Positions 54,254 to 63,742 are shown, counted from the stretch's first letter. The stretch: DNA of 64,000 bases from an uncultured Lachnospiraceae bacterium (GCA_910584915.1 CAJUDM010000021.1:1-64000); one strand, 5' to 3'. Numbers and translations are program-made. The notes: a model not told the origin generated them from the sequence alone.

Positions 54254-54354
54254 GGGACATATCTCAAGGCGGGATTGCCGGACGCCGGGAGGATGGAAGG
54301 CTTTATCAGATGATATGATGTCTGAGACGGTATTGTATGTGAGGAGGCTGTGGG

Positions 54355-55293
54355 GTGCAGGTTATTGAGAAAGAGACATTGTTTCAACTGGATAAGCCGT
54401 CAGCGGTGGCTATCGGAAAGTTTGACGGCATCCACAGGGGGCATCAGAGCCTTCTGCGCCACGTTCTGGAACAGAAGGAAAAAGGGTTAAAGGCGGTGGT
54501 TTTTACCTTTGATCCATCCCCGGCGGTGCTTTTTTCCGGAGTATGCCTGCCGGAGTTGACGACGAAACAGGAGAAGAGAAAGCTTTTTGAGAAACTCGGG
54601 ATAGATGTGCTGATCGAATATCCGCTCAACCTCACTACTGCGGCGATGCCGGCGGAAGATTTTATCGGGAAGGTGCTTGCAGGACGGATGAACACCACCT
54701 ACATTGCGGCGGGGACGGACCTTTCCTTCGGAAAAGAGGGAAGGGGCGATACTGTGCTGCTTCGGAAATATGCCGGCACATACGGCTATCAGACGGAAAT
54801 AATAGAGAAAGTCTGCTCAGAGGGCAGGGAGATCAGTTCGAGCTATGTGCGGGAAGTGGTGAAGGCTGGGAATATGGAGAAAGCGGCAAAACTGATCGGG
54901 GAGGCATACAGCGTGAGAGGCGTTGTGACGCACGGGAAAAAACTGGGCAGAAGGCTCGGGATGCCCACGGTGAACCTGCTGCCGGAGAAGGAAAAGCTTC
55001 TGCCGCCCTTCGGCGTCTATTTTTCGGAGGTTGTGATAGAGGATGATCCCGGAGAGCGGGTTTACAAAGGAACCACAAATATCGGGTATAAGCCCACAGT
55101 AAACGATGGGAAACAGGCCGGGGTGGAGACCTACCTCTACGATTTTGCCCAGGAGATCTACGGCAGAGAGATCACAGTCCGCCTCTTTTCCTTCCACAGG
55201 CCGGAGATGAAGTTTGCCTCGGTGGAGGAACTGAAAAAGCAGATGGCATCGGATATCGCGAAAGGGAGATACTATAACGCCGGCAATCGCTAA
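54355..55293 (+). CDS. ribF: bifunctional riboflavin kinase/FAD synthetase
   Basis: 312 residues. N-terminal adenylyltransferase with KFDGIHRGHQSLL and C-terminal kinase with GRRLGMPTVNLLP and KGTTNIGYKPTV. Converts riboflavin to FMN and FAD. GTG start with GAGGAGG upstream. Its usual neighbour rpsO lies 3.2 kb further on because two genes intervene. Confidence 0.95.
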   Translation: MQVIEKETLFQLDKPSAVAIGKFDGIHRGHQSLLRHVLEQKEKGLKAVVFTFDPSPAVLFSGVCLPELTTKQEKRKLFEKLGIDVLIEYPLNLTTAAMPAEDFIGKVLAGRMNTTYIAAGTDLSFGKEGRGDTVLLRKYAGTYGYQTEIIEKVCSEGREISSSYVREVVKAGNMEKAAKLIGEAYSVRGVVTHGKKLGRRLGMPTVNLLPEKEKLLPPFGVYFSEVVIEDDPGERVYKGTTNIGYKPTVNDGKQAGVETYLYDFAQEIYGREITVRLFSFHRPEMKFASVEELKKQMASDIAKGRYYNAGNR

Positions 55294-55341
55294 TGACACA
55301 TCGACCGGCCGGAAGAAACAGAAAAGAGATAACAATTTTTG

Positions 55342-55370
55342 TTGAAAGATGTCTGCAAAACAGTTATAAT
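55342..55370 (+). promoter_or_regulatory. promoter of the Na/Pi transporter gene
   Basis: TTGAAA (55342-55347), 17-base spacer, TATAAT (55365-55370). A hairpin GCCGGAT/ATCCGGC (55502-55521) lies just before the start codon region. Confidence 0.7.
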
Positions 55371-55535
55371 GGACTGGTAAGCTCGTCGGATGTCCGGAAA
55401 AAAGCAGTGAAACTGCCGAAAATTCCGGGCGTTTGATGGGCAGCGTACATGAAGACAGGAGCCTGTCTTTACAATATATACGGTAATACGATACGGGTAC
55501 ATGCCGGATCTTCATATCCGGCGGGGGGATAAAAT

Positions 55536-57182
55536 ATGGAAGCTGGCATTATACTATCGATGGCGGGAGGCCTGGGGCTTTTTCTGTATGGCATGCATGT
55601 CATGAGCGACAGTATTGAGAAGGTGGCGGGCGCCAGGCTCAGAAAGATTCTGGAGATGTTTACCACAAACCGTTTTACCGGTATTTTGGTGGGGTTTATC
55701 TTCACAGCACTGATCCAATCCTCTTCCGCCTGTACCGCGATGGTGGTCAGCTTTGTGAACGCGGGGCTGATGACGCTCTATCAGGCTGCTGGCGTGATCT
55801 TTGGTTCCAATATCGGAACGACAGTTACAGCACTTTTGGTATCTTTTAAACTGGAAAAATTCGCACCGGTCATTTTGCTTGTCGGTGTGCTTCTGGTGAT
55901 GTTCTGCAAGAAGCCGAAGCTGTCAAAGTTCGGAGAAGTGATCATCGGTTTCGGCGTCCTGTTTATGGGGCTCGCGACGATGTCAAGCGCGATGGCGGGA
56001 CTGAGGGAATCCCCCTTTGTCATGAATATGTTTGCCTCCCTGACAAATCCCATTCTTGCCATTCTGCTGGGATTTGTGCTGACGGCGGTCATCCAGAGTT
56101 CCTCCGTCACGGTCTCTATCATGGTCTTGATGGCAAATCAGGGGCTCCTGGGGCTTGATCTGTGTATGTATATCACGCTGGGCTGTAATATCGGCGCCTG
56201 TACGACGGCGATCCTGGCGTCTCTGACCGGCAAGAAGGACGCAAAGCGGGCAGCGATGATCCATCTGCTGTTCAACGTCTTTGGCACAATCATCATGTAT
56301 GTGATCCTGCAGCTTGCGATGGACTGGGTGCTGGGGATGTTTGTCACGATGGCGGGCGATAATCCGGGACGTATCGTGGCATATGCCCATATGTTCTTCA
56401 AGATATTCCTTGTGATCGTGCTGACGCCGTTTATCAGCGGCATCGTAAAACTGACTTATATCATCATACCGGGGAGCGATCAGAAGGTGGGCTACAGAGA
56501 CAGCTTCCAGCTCAAGTATATCGGCAACAAGGTTGTGCTGAACCCGGCTACCGCGGTGGTGGAAGTCATCAAGGAGATCGACCGTATGGCGTCCCTCGCC
56601 AGCGAGAATTTAAACAGAGCGATGAATGCGCTGATCACACTGGATGAAGAGGACATTCAGGAGGTATACTCGGTTGAGGAAAACATCAATTTCCTGAACC
56701 ATGCGATCACCGGTTATCTGGTGAAGATCAATCAGACTACCCTTCCCATCGAGGATGCCAAGATGATCGGTGGTCTCTTCCATGTGGTGAACGACATCGA
56801 GCGGATAGGCGATCACGCGGAGAATATAGCGGACAACGCCGTAAAGCGCAAGGAGGAGGGTATCCTGATCAGCAAGGACGCACAGCGTGAACTTGGAGAA
56901 ATGTTGGATATGGTCAATACGATCATCCGCTATTCCGTGGATATGTTTGCGAATGGGACGATAGAGCATTTGCAGGATATCATTCAGCTCGAGGATGCTG
57001 TGGATGAGAAGGAGAGAGAACTCCAGCAGCACCATGTGGAGAGGCTGACAAGAAACGAATGCACGCCGGCGGCAGGCATGCTGTTTTCAGATATCGCTTC
57101 AGGGCTCGAGAGGGTTTCCGACCATGCGACCAATATCGCATTCTCGATTTACGGCAGCGACAATGAGGATACCGAGGATTAA
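55536..57182 (+). CDS. Na/Pi cotransporter-family protein with C-terminal PhoU-like domain
   Basis: 548 residues. Eight or more membrane helices contain the paired motifs ALIQSSSACTAMVVSFVNAG and AVIQSSSVTVSIMVLMANQG of NptA/PiT-II sodium-phosphate transporters. From residue 345 a soluble PhoU-like helical domain follows (DIERIGDHAENIADNAVKRKEE; RVSDHATNIAFSIYG). Imports or exports phosphate with sodium. Own promoter; inserted between ribF and rpsO. Confidence 0.92.
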   Translation: MEAGIILSMAGGLGLFLYGMHVMSDSIEKVAGARLRKILEMFTTNRFTGILVGFIFTALIQSSSACTAMVVSFVNAGLMTLYQAAGVIFGSNIGTTVTALLVSFKLEKFAPVILLVGVLLVMFCKKPKLSKFGEVIIGFGVLFMGLATMSSAMAGLRESPFVMNMFASLTNPILAILLGFVLTAVIQSSSVTVSIMVLMANQGLLGLDLCMYITLGCNIGACTTAILASLTGKKDAKRAAMIHLLFNVFGTIIMYVILQLAMDWVLGMFVTMAGDNPGRIVAYAHMFFKIFLVIVLTPFISGIVKLTYIIIPGSDQKVGYRDSFQLKYIGNKVVLNPATAVVEVIKEIDRMASLASENLNRAMNALITLDEEDIQEVYSVEENINFLNHAITGYLVKINQTTLPIEDAKMIGGLFHVVNDIERIGDHAENIADNAVKRKEEGILISKDAQRELGEMLDMVNTIIRYSVDMFANGTIEHLQDIIQLEDAVDEKERELQQHHVERLTRNECTPAAGMLFSDIASGLERVSDHATNIAFSIYGSDNEDTED

Positions 57183-57239
57183 AGATTTTTCTGCTCTGGC
57201 GGGACGCTGCGAAACAGAGTGTATGAGAGTCAGGACAAT

Positions 57240-58301
57240 ATGGTAAATAACAATATGAAAAAGTTTCAGAGAGCATTTTTATATTCCTGCGGAGTTTTTC
57301 TCGCCGCAGGAATGTTTTTACGGACAGGTTTTACAGCGAGGGCGGATGATAAGGTAAAAAGGAGCGAAGTGATGCTGCCTCCGGTCGGGATCGGCAGCCT
57401 GATGGACGCGGATAAGAGCGATGAGGAGATCCTGGCGGAGGCGGAGGATATCGAGCTGTTCGGGTATAAGAATCTGGGCATAGCCAACGTGGAAAACAAC
57501 TTAAATATCCGGGCGGGCGCGGATGAAGGAGCCAAGCTTGTGGGAAAGATGCCGAAGGATACCGCCTGTGAGATCATGGGGCAGGAGGGGGACTGGTCAA
57601 AGATCACCTCCGGCAAAGTGGAAGGCTATGTGAAGACAGAATTTCTTTTCACGGGTTCGGAGGCGAGAATAAGGGCGATGGATCTGATCTCAACCTACGC
57701 GGTGGTACATGCAGATGCGCTCAGGGTACGGCAGGAGCCGAGCACGGAGGCTTCAATCTATACTCAGGTGGCGCAGGGAGAGATGCTGGAGTATGTGCAG
57801 ACGTTAGATAACGGCTGGGTGGAGATCATGCTGGACGATGAGACGGTCTATGTGTCCGGGGAATATGTGGAGCTGGAGGATAAGCTGGAGACGGCGGTGA
57901 CGATGACGGAGCTCCTCTACGGTGCCGGAGTATCTGACGTTCGTGTCAGTATTTGTGAGTACGCGAAGCAGTTTCTGGGAAACCGCTATGTATATGGCGG
58001 GACCAGCCTGACAAAGGGAACCGACTGCTCCGGGTTTACAATGCGTGTGTATCAGCAGTTCGGGATCAGCCTGCCCCGCACTTCCCGCGCCCAGGCGAAT
58101 GCAGGGACAAAGATAAGCGCTTCGGAGGCAAAGCCCGGGGATCTGTTCTTCTACGGCGGCAGAGGAGGTTATATCAACCATGTTGCGCTCTATATCGGCG
58201 GCGGGCAGGTGATCCATGCCAGTTCACCGAAGACCGGGATCAAGATCAGCAACTGTAATTACAGGACGCCGGTGAAGGTGGTCAGGATCATCAATTCCTA
58301 G
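57240..58301 (+). CDS. secreted NlpC/P60 (C40) cell-wall peptidase with two SH3b domains
   Basis: 353 residues. Signal peptide (YSCGVFLAAGMFLRTGFTARA), two bacterial SH3 domains (NLNIRAGADEGAKLVGK; ALRVRQEPSTEASIYTQ), and a C40 domain with catalytic Cys in GTDCSGFTMRV and His in YINHVALYIGGG. Cleaves peptidoglycan stem peptides. Start uncertain among GTG 57219, ATG 57240 and ATG 57255; I use 57240, with CAGGA upstream. Confidence 0.88.
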   Translation: MVNNNMKKFQRAFLYSCGVFLAAGMFLRTGFTARADDKVKRSEVMLPPVGIGSLMDADKSDEEILAEAEDIELFGYKNLGIANVENNLNIRAGADEGAKLVGKMPKDTACEIMGQEGDWSKITSGKVEGYVKTEFLFTGSEARIRAMDLISTYAVVHADALRVRQEPSTEASIYTQVAQGEMLEYVQTLDNGWVEIMLDDETVYVSGEYVELEDKLETAVTMTELLYGAGVSDVRVSICEYAKQFLGNRYVYGGTSLTKGTDCSGFTMRVYQQFGISLPRTSRAQANAGTKISASEAKPGDLFFYGGRGGYINHVALYIGGGQVIHASSPKTGIKISNCNYRTPVKVVRIINS

Positions 58302-58344
58302 AGAGGGCTGTTGAGGGAATGTCGTAAATTTATGAAAATTACTG

Positions 58345-58373
58345 TTTACAACAGGAATGCTTTGTGCTATAGT
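58345..58373 (+). promoter_or_regulatory. rpsO promoter
   Basis: TTTACA (58345-58350), 17-base spacer, TATAGT (58368-58373), about 90 bases before rpsO. The leader contains GGTATTTGGCGG (58438-58449), repeated before pnp. Confidence 0.65.
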
Positions 58374-58463
58374 ATTCAGGTATGAGTTCAGCCGATGCTC
58401 AGGGTGAGGAGACTCCGACCTGCCCTTGGTATTTGGCGGTTACAAAAAAGGAGGATAGGAAAC

Positions 58464-58730
58464 ATGATTTCCAAAGAAAAGAAAGAAGCGATCATCAAAG
58501 AATATGAGAGGACACCCGGCGATACCGGTTCACCGGAAGTGCAGATTGCGATCCTGACAGCGAGGATCCAGGAGCTGACGGAGCACCTGAAGGAGAATCA
58601 GAAGGATCATCACTCCCGCCGTGGTATGTATATGATGATCGGTCAGAGGCGCGGCCTTTTGGATTATTTAAAAAAGAAAGATATCGAGAGGTATCGTGTT
58701 TTGATCGAAAAACTTGGTATCAGAAGATAA
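58464..58730 (+). CDS. rpsO: 30S ribosomal protein S15
   Basis: 88 residues, full length. KKEAIIKEYERTPGDTGSPEVQIAILTARI and HHSRRGMYMMIGQRRGLLDYL are the S15 signatures. Binds 16S rRNA helix junctions and, in many bacteria, its own leader. AAGGAGG precedes ATG 58464. Confidence 0.98.
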   Translation: MISKEKKEAIIKEYERTPGDTGSPEVQIAILTARIQELTEHLKENQKDHHSRRGMYMMIGQRRGLLDYLKKKDIERYRVLIEKLGIRR

Positions 58731-58741
58731 CAGGACGTAAT

Positions 58742-58790
58742 GGAAGGGCGTAACCGGAGACGTTGTTTTTGGTGACGCCTTTTCCTGTTT
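58742..58790 (+). terminator. rpsO terminator
   Basis: GGAAGGGCGTAACC pairs with GGTGACGCCTTTTCC, followed by TGTTTTTATTT. Partial read-through into pnp is likely, as in other bacteria. Confidence 0.75.
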
Positions 58791-59110
58791 TTATTTCTGC
58801 AGGCAGCGAGCCAGATGGCCATGTTTGAAGCAAACCGGAGTCGGCTCGGGTATTTGGCGGCTGTCGCGAGGGTGGAATACCACACAGCTTGCTGTGGAGT
58901 ATTTCATTTACTGCACAAGTACAGGTGGAAGATCAGTTCCGAGACCACAGAAAAGGGTGTTTCCGGCTGAGGGAATGCTCCGTCTTTTGAGGCGGCATTG
59001 GAGCGAAAGAGGGATTTTCCGAAGGGAAATGGCGTTTTCTGTAGTTTCGGCCTCTTCTGCCTGACAAAACATGTAAAAATTCACAGGTAAGAAAAGGAGA
59101 AGAGAAGAAC
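58791..59110 (+). other. pnp leader, gene-free
   Basis: About 320 bases without a credible gene. It contains GGTATTTGGCGG (58849-58860), identical to a 12-mer in the rpsO leader, preceded in both by a GGAG/GACTCC-type segment. A hairpin AATACCACACAGC/GCTGTGGAGTATT follows (58876-58903). PNPase genes often autoregulate through leader stems; whether these are such sites is inference. Confidence 0.5.
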
Positions 59111-61201
59111 ATGTACAAAACTTACACAATGGAACTTGCCGGCCGCACGTTGAAGGTGGATATCGGCAGAGTCGGCAAACAGGCTAACGGCTGCGCATTC
59201 ATGCAGTATGGCGAGACAACGGTATTATCCACGGCGACGGCTTCCGAGAAGCCCAGGGAAGGTATTGACTTTTTCCCCTGCAGCGTGGAATATGAAGAGA
59301 AATTTTATTCCGTGGGAAAGATTCCCGGAGGTTTTAACAAGAGGGAGGGAAAGGCTTCCGAGAATGCGGTGCTCACAAGCCGTGTGATCGACAGGCCCAT
59401 GCGTCCTCTGTTTCCGAAGGATTACAGAAATGATGTGACACTGAACAATATGGTAATGTCTGTAGATCCCGCATGCCGTCCTGAACTGGTGGCAATGCTT
59501 GGGACATCCATCGCGACCTGCATTTCGGATATCCCCTTTGCCGGTCCCTGCGCTATGACGCAGATCGGTATGGCAGACGGAGAGTTCATTGTAAATCCCG
59601 GCCAGGAGCAATGGGATAAGGGTGATCTGAAGCTGACGGTTGCCTCCACAGCGGAGAAGGTGATCATGATCGAGGCGGGCGCCAATGAGATTCCGGAGAA
59701 TAAGATGATCCAGGCAATCTACAAGGCGCATGAGATCAACCAGACGATCATTGCCTTTATCAATAACATCGTGGCAGAGTGCGGCAGGCCGAAACATGAG
59801 TATGTGAGCTGCGCGATCCCTGAGGAGATGTTTGAGGAGATCAAAAAGATCGTGCCGCCGGAAGAGATGGAGACCGCTGTCTTCACGGACGAGAAGCAGG
59901 TGCGTGAAGAGAATATCAGGAATATCACGGCAAGGCTGGAGGAGGCTTTCGCGGAGAACGAGGAGTGGCTCTCAGTTCTCGGTGAGGCAGTTTATCAGTA
60001 TCAGAAAAAGACAGTCCGCAAGATGATCTTAAAAGACCACAAGCGTCCCGACGGGCGTGAGTTGGATCAGATACGTCCCCTGGCGGCTGAGGTGGATATC
60101 ATTCCGAGAGTACACGGTTCCGCGATGTTTACCAGAGGGCAGACTCAGATCTGCAACGTGACCACGCTGGCGCCTCTGTCCGAGGCTCAGAAGGTGGACG
60201 GGCTGGATGTGAACATCACGGAAAAGAGATATATGCATCATTATAATTTCCCGTCCTATTCGGTGGGAGAGACCAAGGTGAGCAGAGGCCCGGGACGAAG
60301 AGAGATCGGACACGGCGCGCTGGCTGAGAGAGCGCTTCTGCCGGTATTGCCTTCCATAGAGGATTTTCCCTATGCGATCCGCACCGTATCGGAGACGTTT
60401 GAGTCCAACGGTTCCACCTCCATGGCTTCCACCTGTGCCTCCTGTATGTCCCTGATGGCAGCGGGCGTTCCGATAAAGAAGATGGTGGCAGGTATCTCCT
60501 GCGGCCTGGTGACAGGCGATACGGATGATGATTTTGTACTGCTGACCGATATCCAGGGGCTGGAGGATTTCTTCGGCGACATGGATTTCAAGGTGACAGG
60601 TACGACGGAGGGCATCACGGCGATCCAGATGGATATCAAGATTCACGGTCTGACAAGGCCTATTGTGGAGGGTGCCATCGCACGCTGCCGTGAGGCGAGA
60701 ATGTTTATCATGGATACCTGCATGAAACCCGCGATCTCCGCGCCGAGACCGGAGGTAGGCCCTTATGCGCCGAAGATCATCTCCCTGCAGATCGACCCGG
60801 AGAAGATCGGCGATGTGGTGGGACAGCGCGGCAAGACCATCAATGAGATCATCGCCCGCACAGGCGTGAAGATCGATATCACCGACGACGGTCAGGTTTC
60901 CGTCTGCGGCACGGACGCAGCGATGATGGACAAGGCTGTGGAGATGATCAAGACTATCGTGACTGACTTTGAGGCGGGACAGGTGTTCCAGGGCAAGGTA
61001 GTGAGCATCAAGGAATTCGGCGCGTTCATCGAGTTTGCGCCGGGCAAGGAAGGCATGGTTCACATTTCCAAGATCGCGAAGGAGAGGATCAACCATGTGG
61101 AGGATGTGCTGACGCTCGGAGATGTGGTGACGGTTGTCTGCCTTGGCAAGGACAAGATGGGCAGGATCAGCTTCTCCATGAAGGATGTGGCTCAGAAATA
61201 A
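59111..61201 (+). CDS. pnp: polyribonucleotide nucleotidyltransferase (PNPase)
   Basis: 696 residues. Two RNase PH domains, the second carrying catalytic GRREIGHGALAERAL and the Asp-rich GLVTGDTDDDFVLLTDIQG, then a KH domain (IGDVVGQRGKTINEIIART) and S1 domain (GQVFQGKVVSIKEFGAFIEFAPGKEGMVHISKI). A 3'-5' phosphorolytic exonuclease. AGGAGAAGAG precedes the ATG. Confidence 0.98.
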   Translation: MYKTYTMELAGRTLKVDIGRVGKQANGCAFMQYGETTVLSTATASEKPREGIDFFPCSVEYEEKFYSVGKIPGGFNKREGKASENAVLTSRVIDRPMRPLFPKDYRNDVTLNNMVMSVDPACRPELVAMLGTSIATCISDIPFAGPCAMTQIGMADGEFIVNPGQEQWDKGDLKLTVASTAEKVIMIEAGANEIPENKMIQAIYKAHEINQTIIAFINNIVAECGRPKHEYVSCAIPEEMFEEIKKIVPPEEMETAVFTDEKQVREENIRNITARLEEAFAENEEWLSVLGEAVYQYQKKTVRKMILKDHKRPDGRELDQIRPLAAEVDIIPRVHGSAMFTRGQTQICNVTTLAPLSEAQKVDGLDVNITEKRYMHHYNFPSYSVGETKVSRGPGRREIGHGALAERALLPVLPSIEDFPYAIRTVSETFESNGSTSMASTCASCMSLMAAGVPIKKMVAGISCGLVTGDTDDDFVLLTDIQGLEDFFGDMDFKVTGTTEGITAIQMDIKIHGLTRPIVEGAIARCREARMFIMDTCMKPAISAPRPEVGPYAPKIISLQIDPEKIGDVVGQRGKTINEIIARTGVKIDITDDGQVSVCGTDAAMMDKAVEMIKTIVTDFEAGQVFQGKVVSIKEFGAFIEFAPGKEGMVHISKIAKERINHVEDVLTLGDVVTVVCLGKDKMGRISFSMKDVAQK

Positions 61202-61203
61202 AG

Positions 61204-61238
61204 AAAAAGACAGCGCCCCTGATTGGCGCTGTCTTTTT
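61204..61238 (+). terminator. pnp terminator
   Basis: AAAAAGACAGCGCC pairs perfectly with GGCGCTGTCTTTTT around CCCTGAT. Several minor dyads follow up to 61350 without a gene. Confidence 0.92.
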
Positions 61239-61375
61239 CGCTGCTTCGCGATACGCAAATGCGTATTGCGAAGGTTCCATAACAGACAATCTGAGCCGTG
61301 CAGGCTCAGTTTTTCGCTGACTCTCGATTCGCGCAGGCAAATTGAGAAGGTTCCCGTTGGTATAAATGTAAAGCA

Positions 61376-61406
61376 GGCGGCTATCCAATTCGGATAGCCG
61401 CCTTTT
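61376..61406. terminator. hairpin between pnp and the DegV gene
   Basis: GGCGGCTATCC/GGATAGCCGCC with loop AATTC, followed on the plus strand by TTTT. It may also end the convergent DegV transcript, though the T-run on that side is weak. Another hairpin GATCATTTGC/GCAGATGATC lies at 61425-61447. Confidence 0.7.
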
Positions 61407-61467
61407 GGCAAGTTGGTACCATAAGATCATTTGCGAAGCAGATGATCGTTGGTTAGTATAAGATTAT

Positions 61468-62289
61468 TTACGCCTCCCACTCGATCGCGACACCCGTCGT
61501 GTTAGGCCCCACGTGGGAGGATACGATCAGATTCAGGCTTGCCTCATAACTGCCTGGAACATGGGAACAGCATTTTTCAAACATCTCTCTGTTTCCCACA
61601 TAGATGTTGCCGAGCCTTGCCGCCTTTTTGACCTCTGCGATAGTCTGAATGCTGCGCAGGGCAGCGTTCAGGCCTCTGGCCTTTTTGTACAGTTCAATAT
61701 GACCGTCCCGGATGGTCAGGATCGGCTTGATATCCAGGATATCTCCAATCTTTCCGACGGCGGGATTCACCCTGCCGCCCTGTATCAGGTATTTGAAATC
61801 ATCCACAATGAAGAAGATATCCAGGAGCTTTACCCGCCTTTCTATTTCTGCGGCGGCCTCCTCCAGGGATTTTCCCTGTTTTTTCATCTCGATGGCATCG
61901 ACGCAGAGAAAACCGGCGCCCAGCGTCGCGCTCAGAGAGTCGATAACCCGGATCGAGGCTTCCGGATAGAGAGCCCTGCATTCCTCCGCGGTGGCGCAGA
62001 TCGTGTTGTAGGAACCGCTGATCCCGGAGGAGACGGCGATACATAAGATATCTCTGCCCGCCTTTAAGGCTTCCTCAAAACGCCTGCGTGCCAGGTCAGG
62101 ATTGACGCCCGCAGTGTACGCCCTTTTGCTGCTCAGCCTTTCAAAAAACTGTTCTCTGCTCAGCGTCTGTTCATCGCCGTACACAGTGTCCGGTTCAAAG
62201 TAGTAATACTGCGGTAATATGGCCACTTCCGTGTCGTAAGGCTTTGGTACATCAACATCCCCGTCCGTAAAAATCATAAAATCTCTCAT
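61468..62289 (-). CDS. DegV-family fatty-acid-binding protein
   Basis: 273 residues. DegV features: MIFTDGDVDVP start, CIAVSSGISGSYNT, and FIVDDFKYLIQGGRVNPAVGKIGDILDIKPIL. Family members bind fatty acids and, as FakB, present them to the kinase FakA. ATG 62289 gives the standard start; the longer frame to 62364 lacks a ribosome site. Confidence 0.92.
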   Translation of the reverse strand: MRDFMIFTDGDVDVPKPYDTEVAILPQYYYFEPDTVYGDEQTLSREQFFERLSSKRAYTAGVNPDLARRRFEEALKAGRDILCIAVSSGISGSYNTICATAEECRALYPEASIRVIDSLSATLGAGFLCVDAIEMKKQGKSLEEAAAEIERRVKLLDIFFIVDDFKYLIQGGRVNPAVGKIGDILDIKPILTIRDGHIELYKKARGLNAALRSIQTIAEVKKAARLGNIYVGNREMFEKCCSHVPGSYEASLNLIVSSHVGPNTTGVAIEWEA

Positions 62290-62479
62290 GTCAAAAATCC
62301 CTTCCTGTATTGCCTGATCAGACTCTGGCTTATTCCGCGCAGGGTATCGCGCGAGCCTAAGCACAGTATAGCACTTTCCGCCTGTTTTTGCATGGATTTT
62401 ATATAGTTTTAATAAAGAACAGAGAATCTCAGATTTTTATGAAAATATCACAAAAAATGTCTTCTTTGTTTTTATTTCT

Positions 62480-62508
62480 TGACTAAAATTTCCCAATAAT
62501 TTACAATG
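62480..62508 (+). promoter_or_regulatory. promoter of the PRT-like gene
   Basis: TTGACT (62480-62485), 17-base spacer, TACAAT (62503-62508), 40 bases before the start codon, in a very AT-rich stretch. Confidence 0.65.
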
Positions 62509-62548
62509 GATATAAGATATTGTCAAACAACTTTGGAGGAGGTATGTT

Positions 62549-63193
62549 ATGCAGGACATTATTAAAATCGAATCGAAGCAGCATCCGAATGTGACACTCA
62601 GAGTGATCCCGGGACATTTCGCGACGCCAAACTCCCATGTAAACTATTATCTGGACATGACGGCTTTAAAGGCGAGGCAGAGTGAGGCGGCGGCAGCAGC
62701 GGTGGAACTGAGCAAGCAGATACTGGCAACCACGATCGTGGATACGATCGTCTGCGTGGACGGGTGCGAGATCGTCGGCTCCTATCTGGCGGAAGATCTG
62801 ACAAGGGCGGGAATCTATTCCATGAACGCGCATAAGACGATGTATATCATCACACCGGAGTACGGAACATCCGGGCAGATGGTATTTCGGGAGAACTTGA
62901 AACCTATGGTCAGAGGCAAAAATGTCCTGCTGCTTCTCGCGTCGGTGACGACCGGTCAGACAATCGTCCGCGCCGTGCGTGCGCTCGGGTATTACGGCGC
63001 GACGATCAGCGGTATCAGCGCGATCTTCAGCGCGGCAAACAGCGTGATGGGAATCCCGATCAACTCCCTCTTTACTATAGCGGATCTGCCCGATTACAGG
63101 ACATATGATCCCGACGGATGCAGCATGTGTAAGGCAAAGCAGCCGATAGACGGTTTTGCCAATGCGTTCGGATACTCTGTCATTCAGGATTAG
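62549..63193 (+). CDS. phosphoribosyltransferase-fold protein with altered PRPP loop
   Basis: 214 residues related to orotate phosphoribosyltransferase-like proteins. The position of the PRPP motif reads VLLLLASVTTGQTIVRAV: the TTGQT loop is kept but the two acidic residues before it are Leu-Ala. The C-terminus holds CSMCKAKQPIDGF. GGAGGAGG precedes the ATG. It may bind nucleotides or PRPP without being a transferase, or act on an unusual substrate. Confidence 0.75.
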   Translation: MQDIIKIESKQHPNVTLRVIPGHFATPNSHVNYYLDMTALKARQSEAAAAAVELSKQILATTIVDTIVCVDGCEIVGSYLAEDLTRAGIYSMNAHKTMYIITPEYGTSGQMVFRENLKPMVRGKNVLLLLASVTTGQTIVRAVRALGYYGATISGISAIFSAANSVMGIPINSLFTIADLPDYRTYDPDGCSMCKAKQPIDGFANAFGYSVIQD

Positions 63194-63363
63194 GCGGAGG
63201 ATGCTGTTTTTATAGGGCATTGTCATTCCTCGGTGCGGCGGGCATTGTCGAGGGGGACGGCGGCATTCAGAGCAAAGGCGATCCTGTACAGGAATATCAT
63301 TGTGGATATTTTGGGTATGGATGATTAAGAAATACTGTTTCGGGGACAGTTTTCCCGGAAAAG

Positions 63364-63392
63364 CAGCAGCCCGGGCGAAAGCCCGGCTGCTG
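63364..63392. repeat. GC-rich inverted repeat
   Basis: CAGCAGCCCGGGC and GCCCGGCTGCTG around GAAA, one bulged base. No T-run on the plus strand. The stretch 63194-63442 around it has no credible gene. Confidence 0.6.
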
Positions 63393-63442
63393 TCGGAGAA
63401 GGACAGATGCGGAGATTGTGTCTGTCCTTTTCTGCTAGACAT

Positions 63443-63598
63443 ATGCCAAAACTCCTGTTTACCTCCGAGGCCACACTCTCCCGGTTTGCCCAGAAATGCG
63501 GCTTTGACGGCTGCAGGCAGTTTATCTATCGCTGCCGGGAGGGACTGCGGAATGAGAAGAAAAAACCTGTGGAGGGCGGAGCCGGGTATATCATATGA
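63443..63598 (+). pseudogene. fragment of a MurR/RpiR-family regulator
   Basis: The frame reads MPKLLFTSEATLSRFAQKCG and FDGCRQFIYRCREGLRNEKK, which matches the recognition helix region of RpiR-type helix-turn-helix domains (SxATxSRFxxKxGFxGYxxF). The preceding part of the N-terminal domain and the whole SIS sugar-binding domain are missing, and the frame ends 12 codons later. A decayed remnant. Confidence 0.6.
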
Positions 63599-63675
63599 TG
63601 GGGAACGGACAGTGCCATGGTGTGGTTCGGGTGGTAAGTGGAAGAGGATCTGTGTATGGGAGACAGGCAATGTAC

Positions 63676-63707
63676 GAAAAAACGCCCGATCTTTAACAAG
63701 ACCGGGC
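63676..63707 (-). terminator. terminator of the glycyl-radical gene
   Basis: On the minus strand GCCCGGTCT pairs with AGATCGGGC (one wobble) around TTGTTAA, then GTTTTTTCG. It lies 36 bases after the stop of the minus-strand gene. Confidence 0.8.
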
Positions 63708-63742
63708 AACAGTTGTCAGATTTTACTGCAATGTAATATCCT

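Noticed and set aside
60029..61411. 460-codon minus-strand frame
   Set aside because: Antisense to pnp, which has full family support; typical shadow frame of a GC-rich codon pattern.
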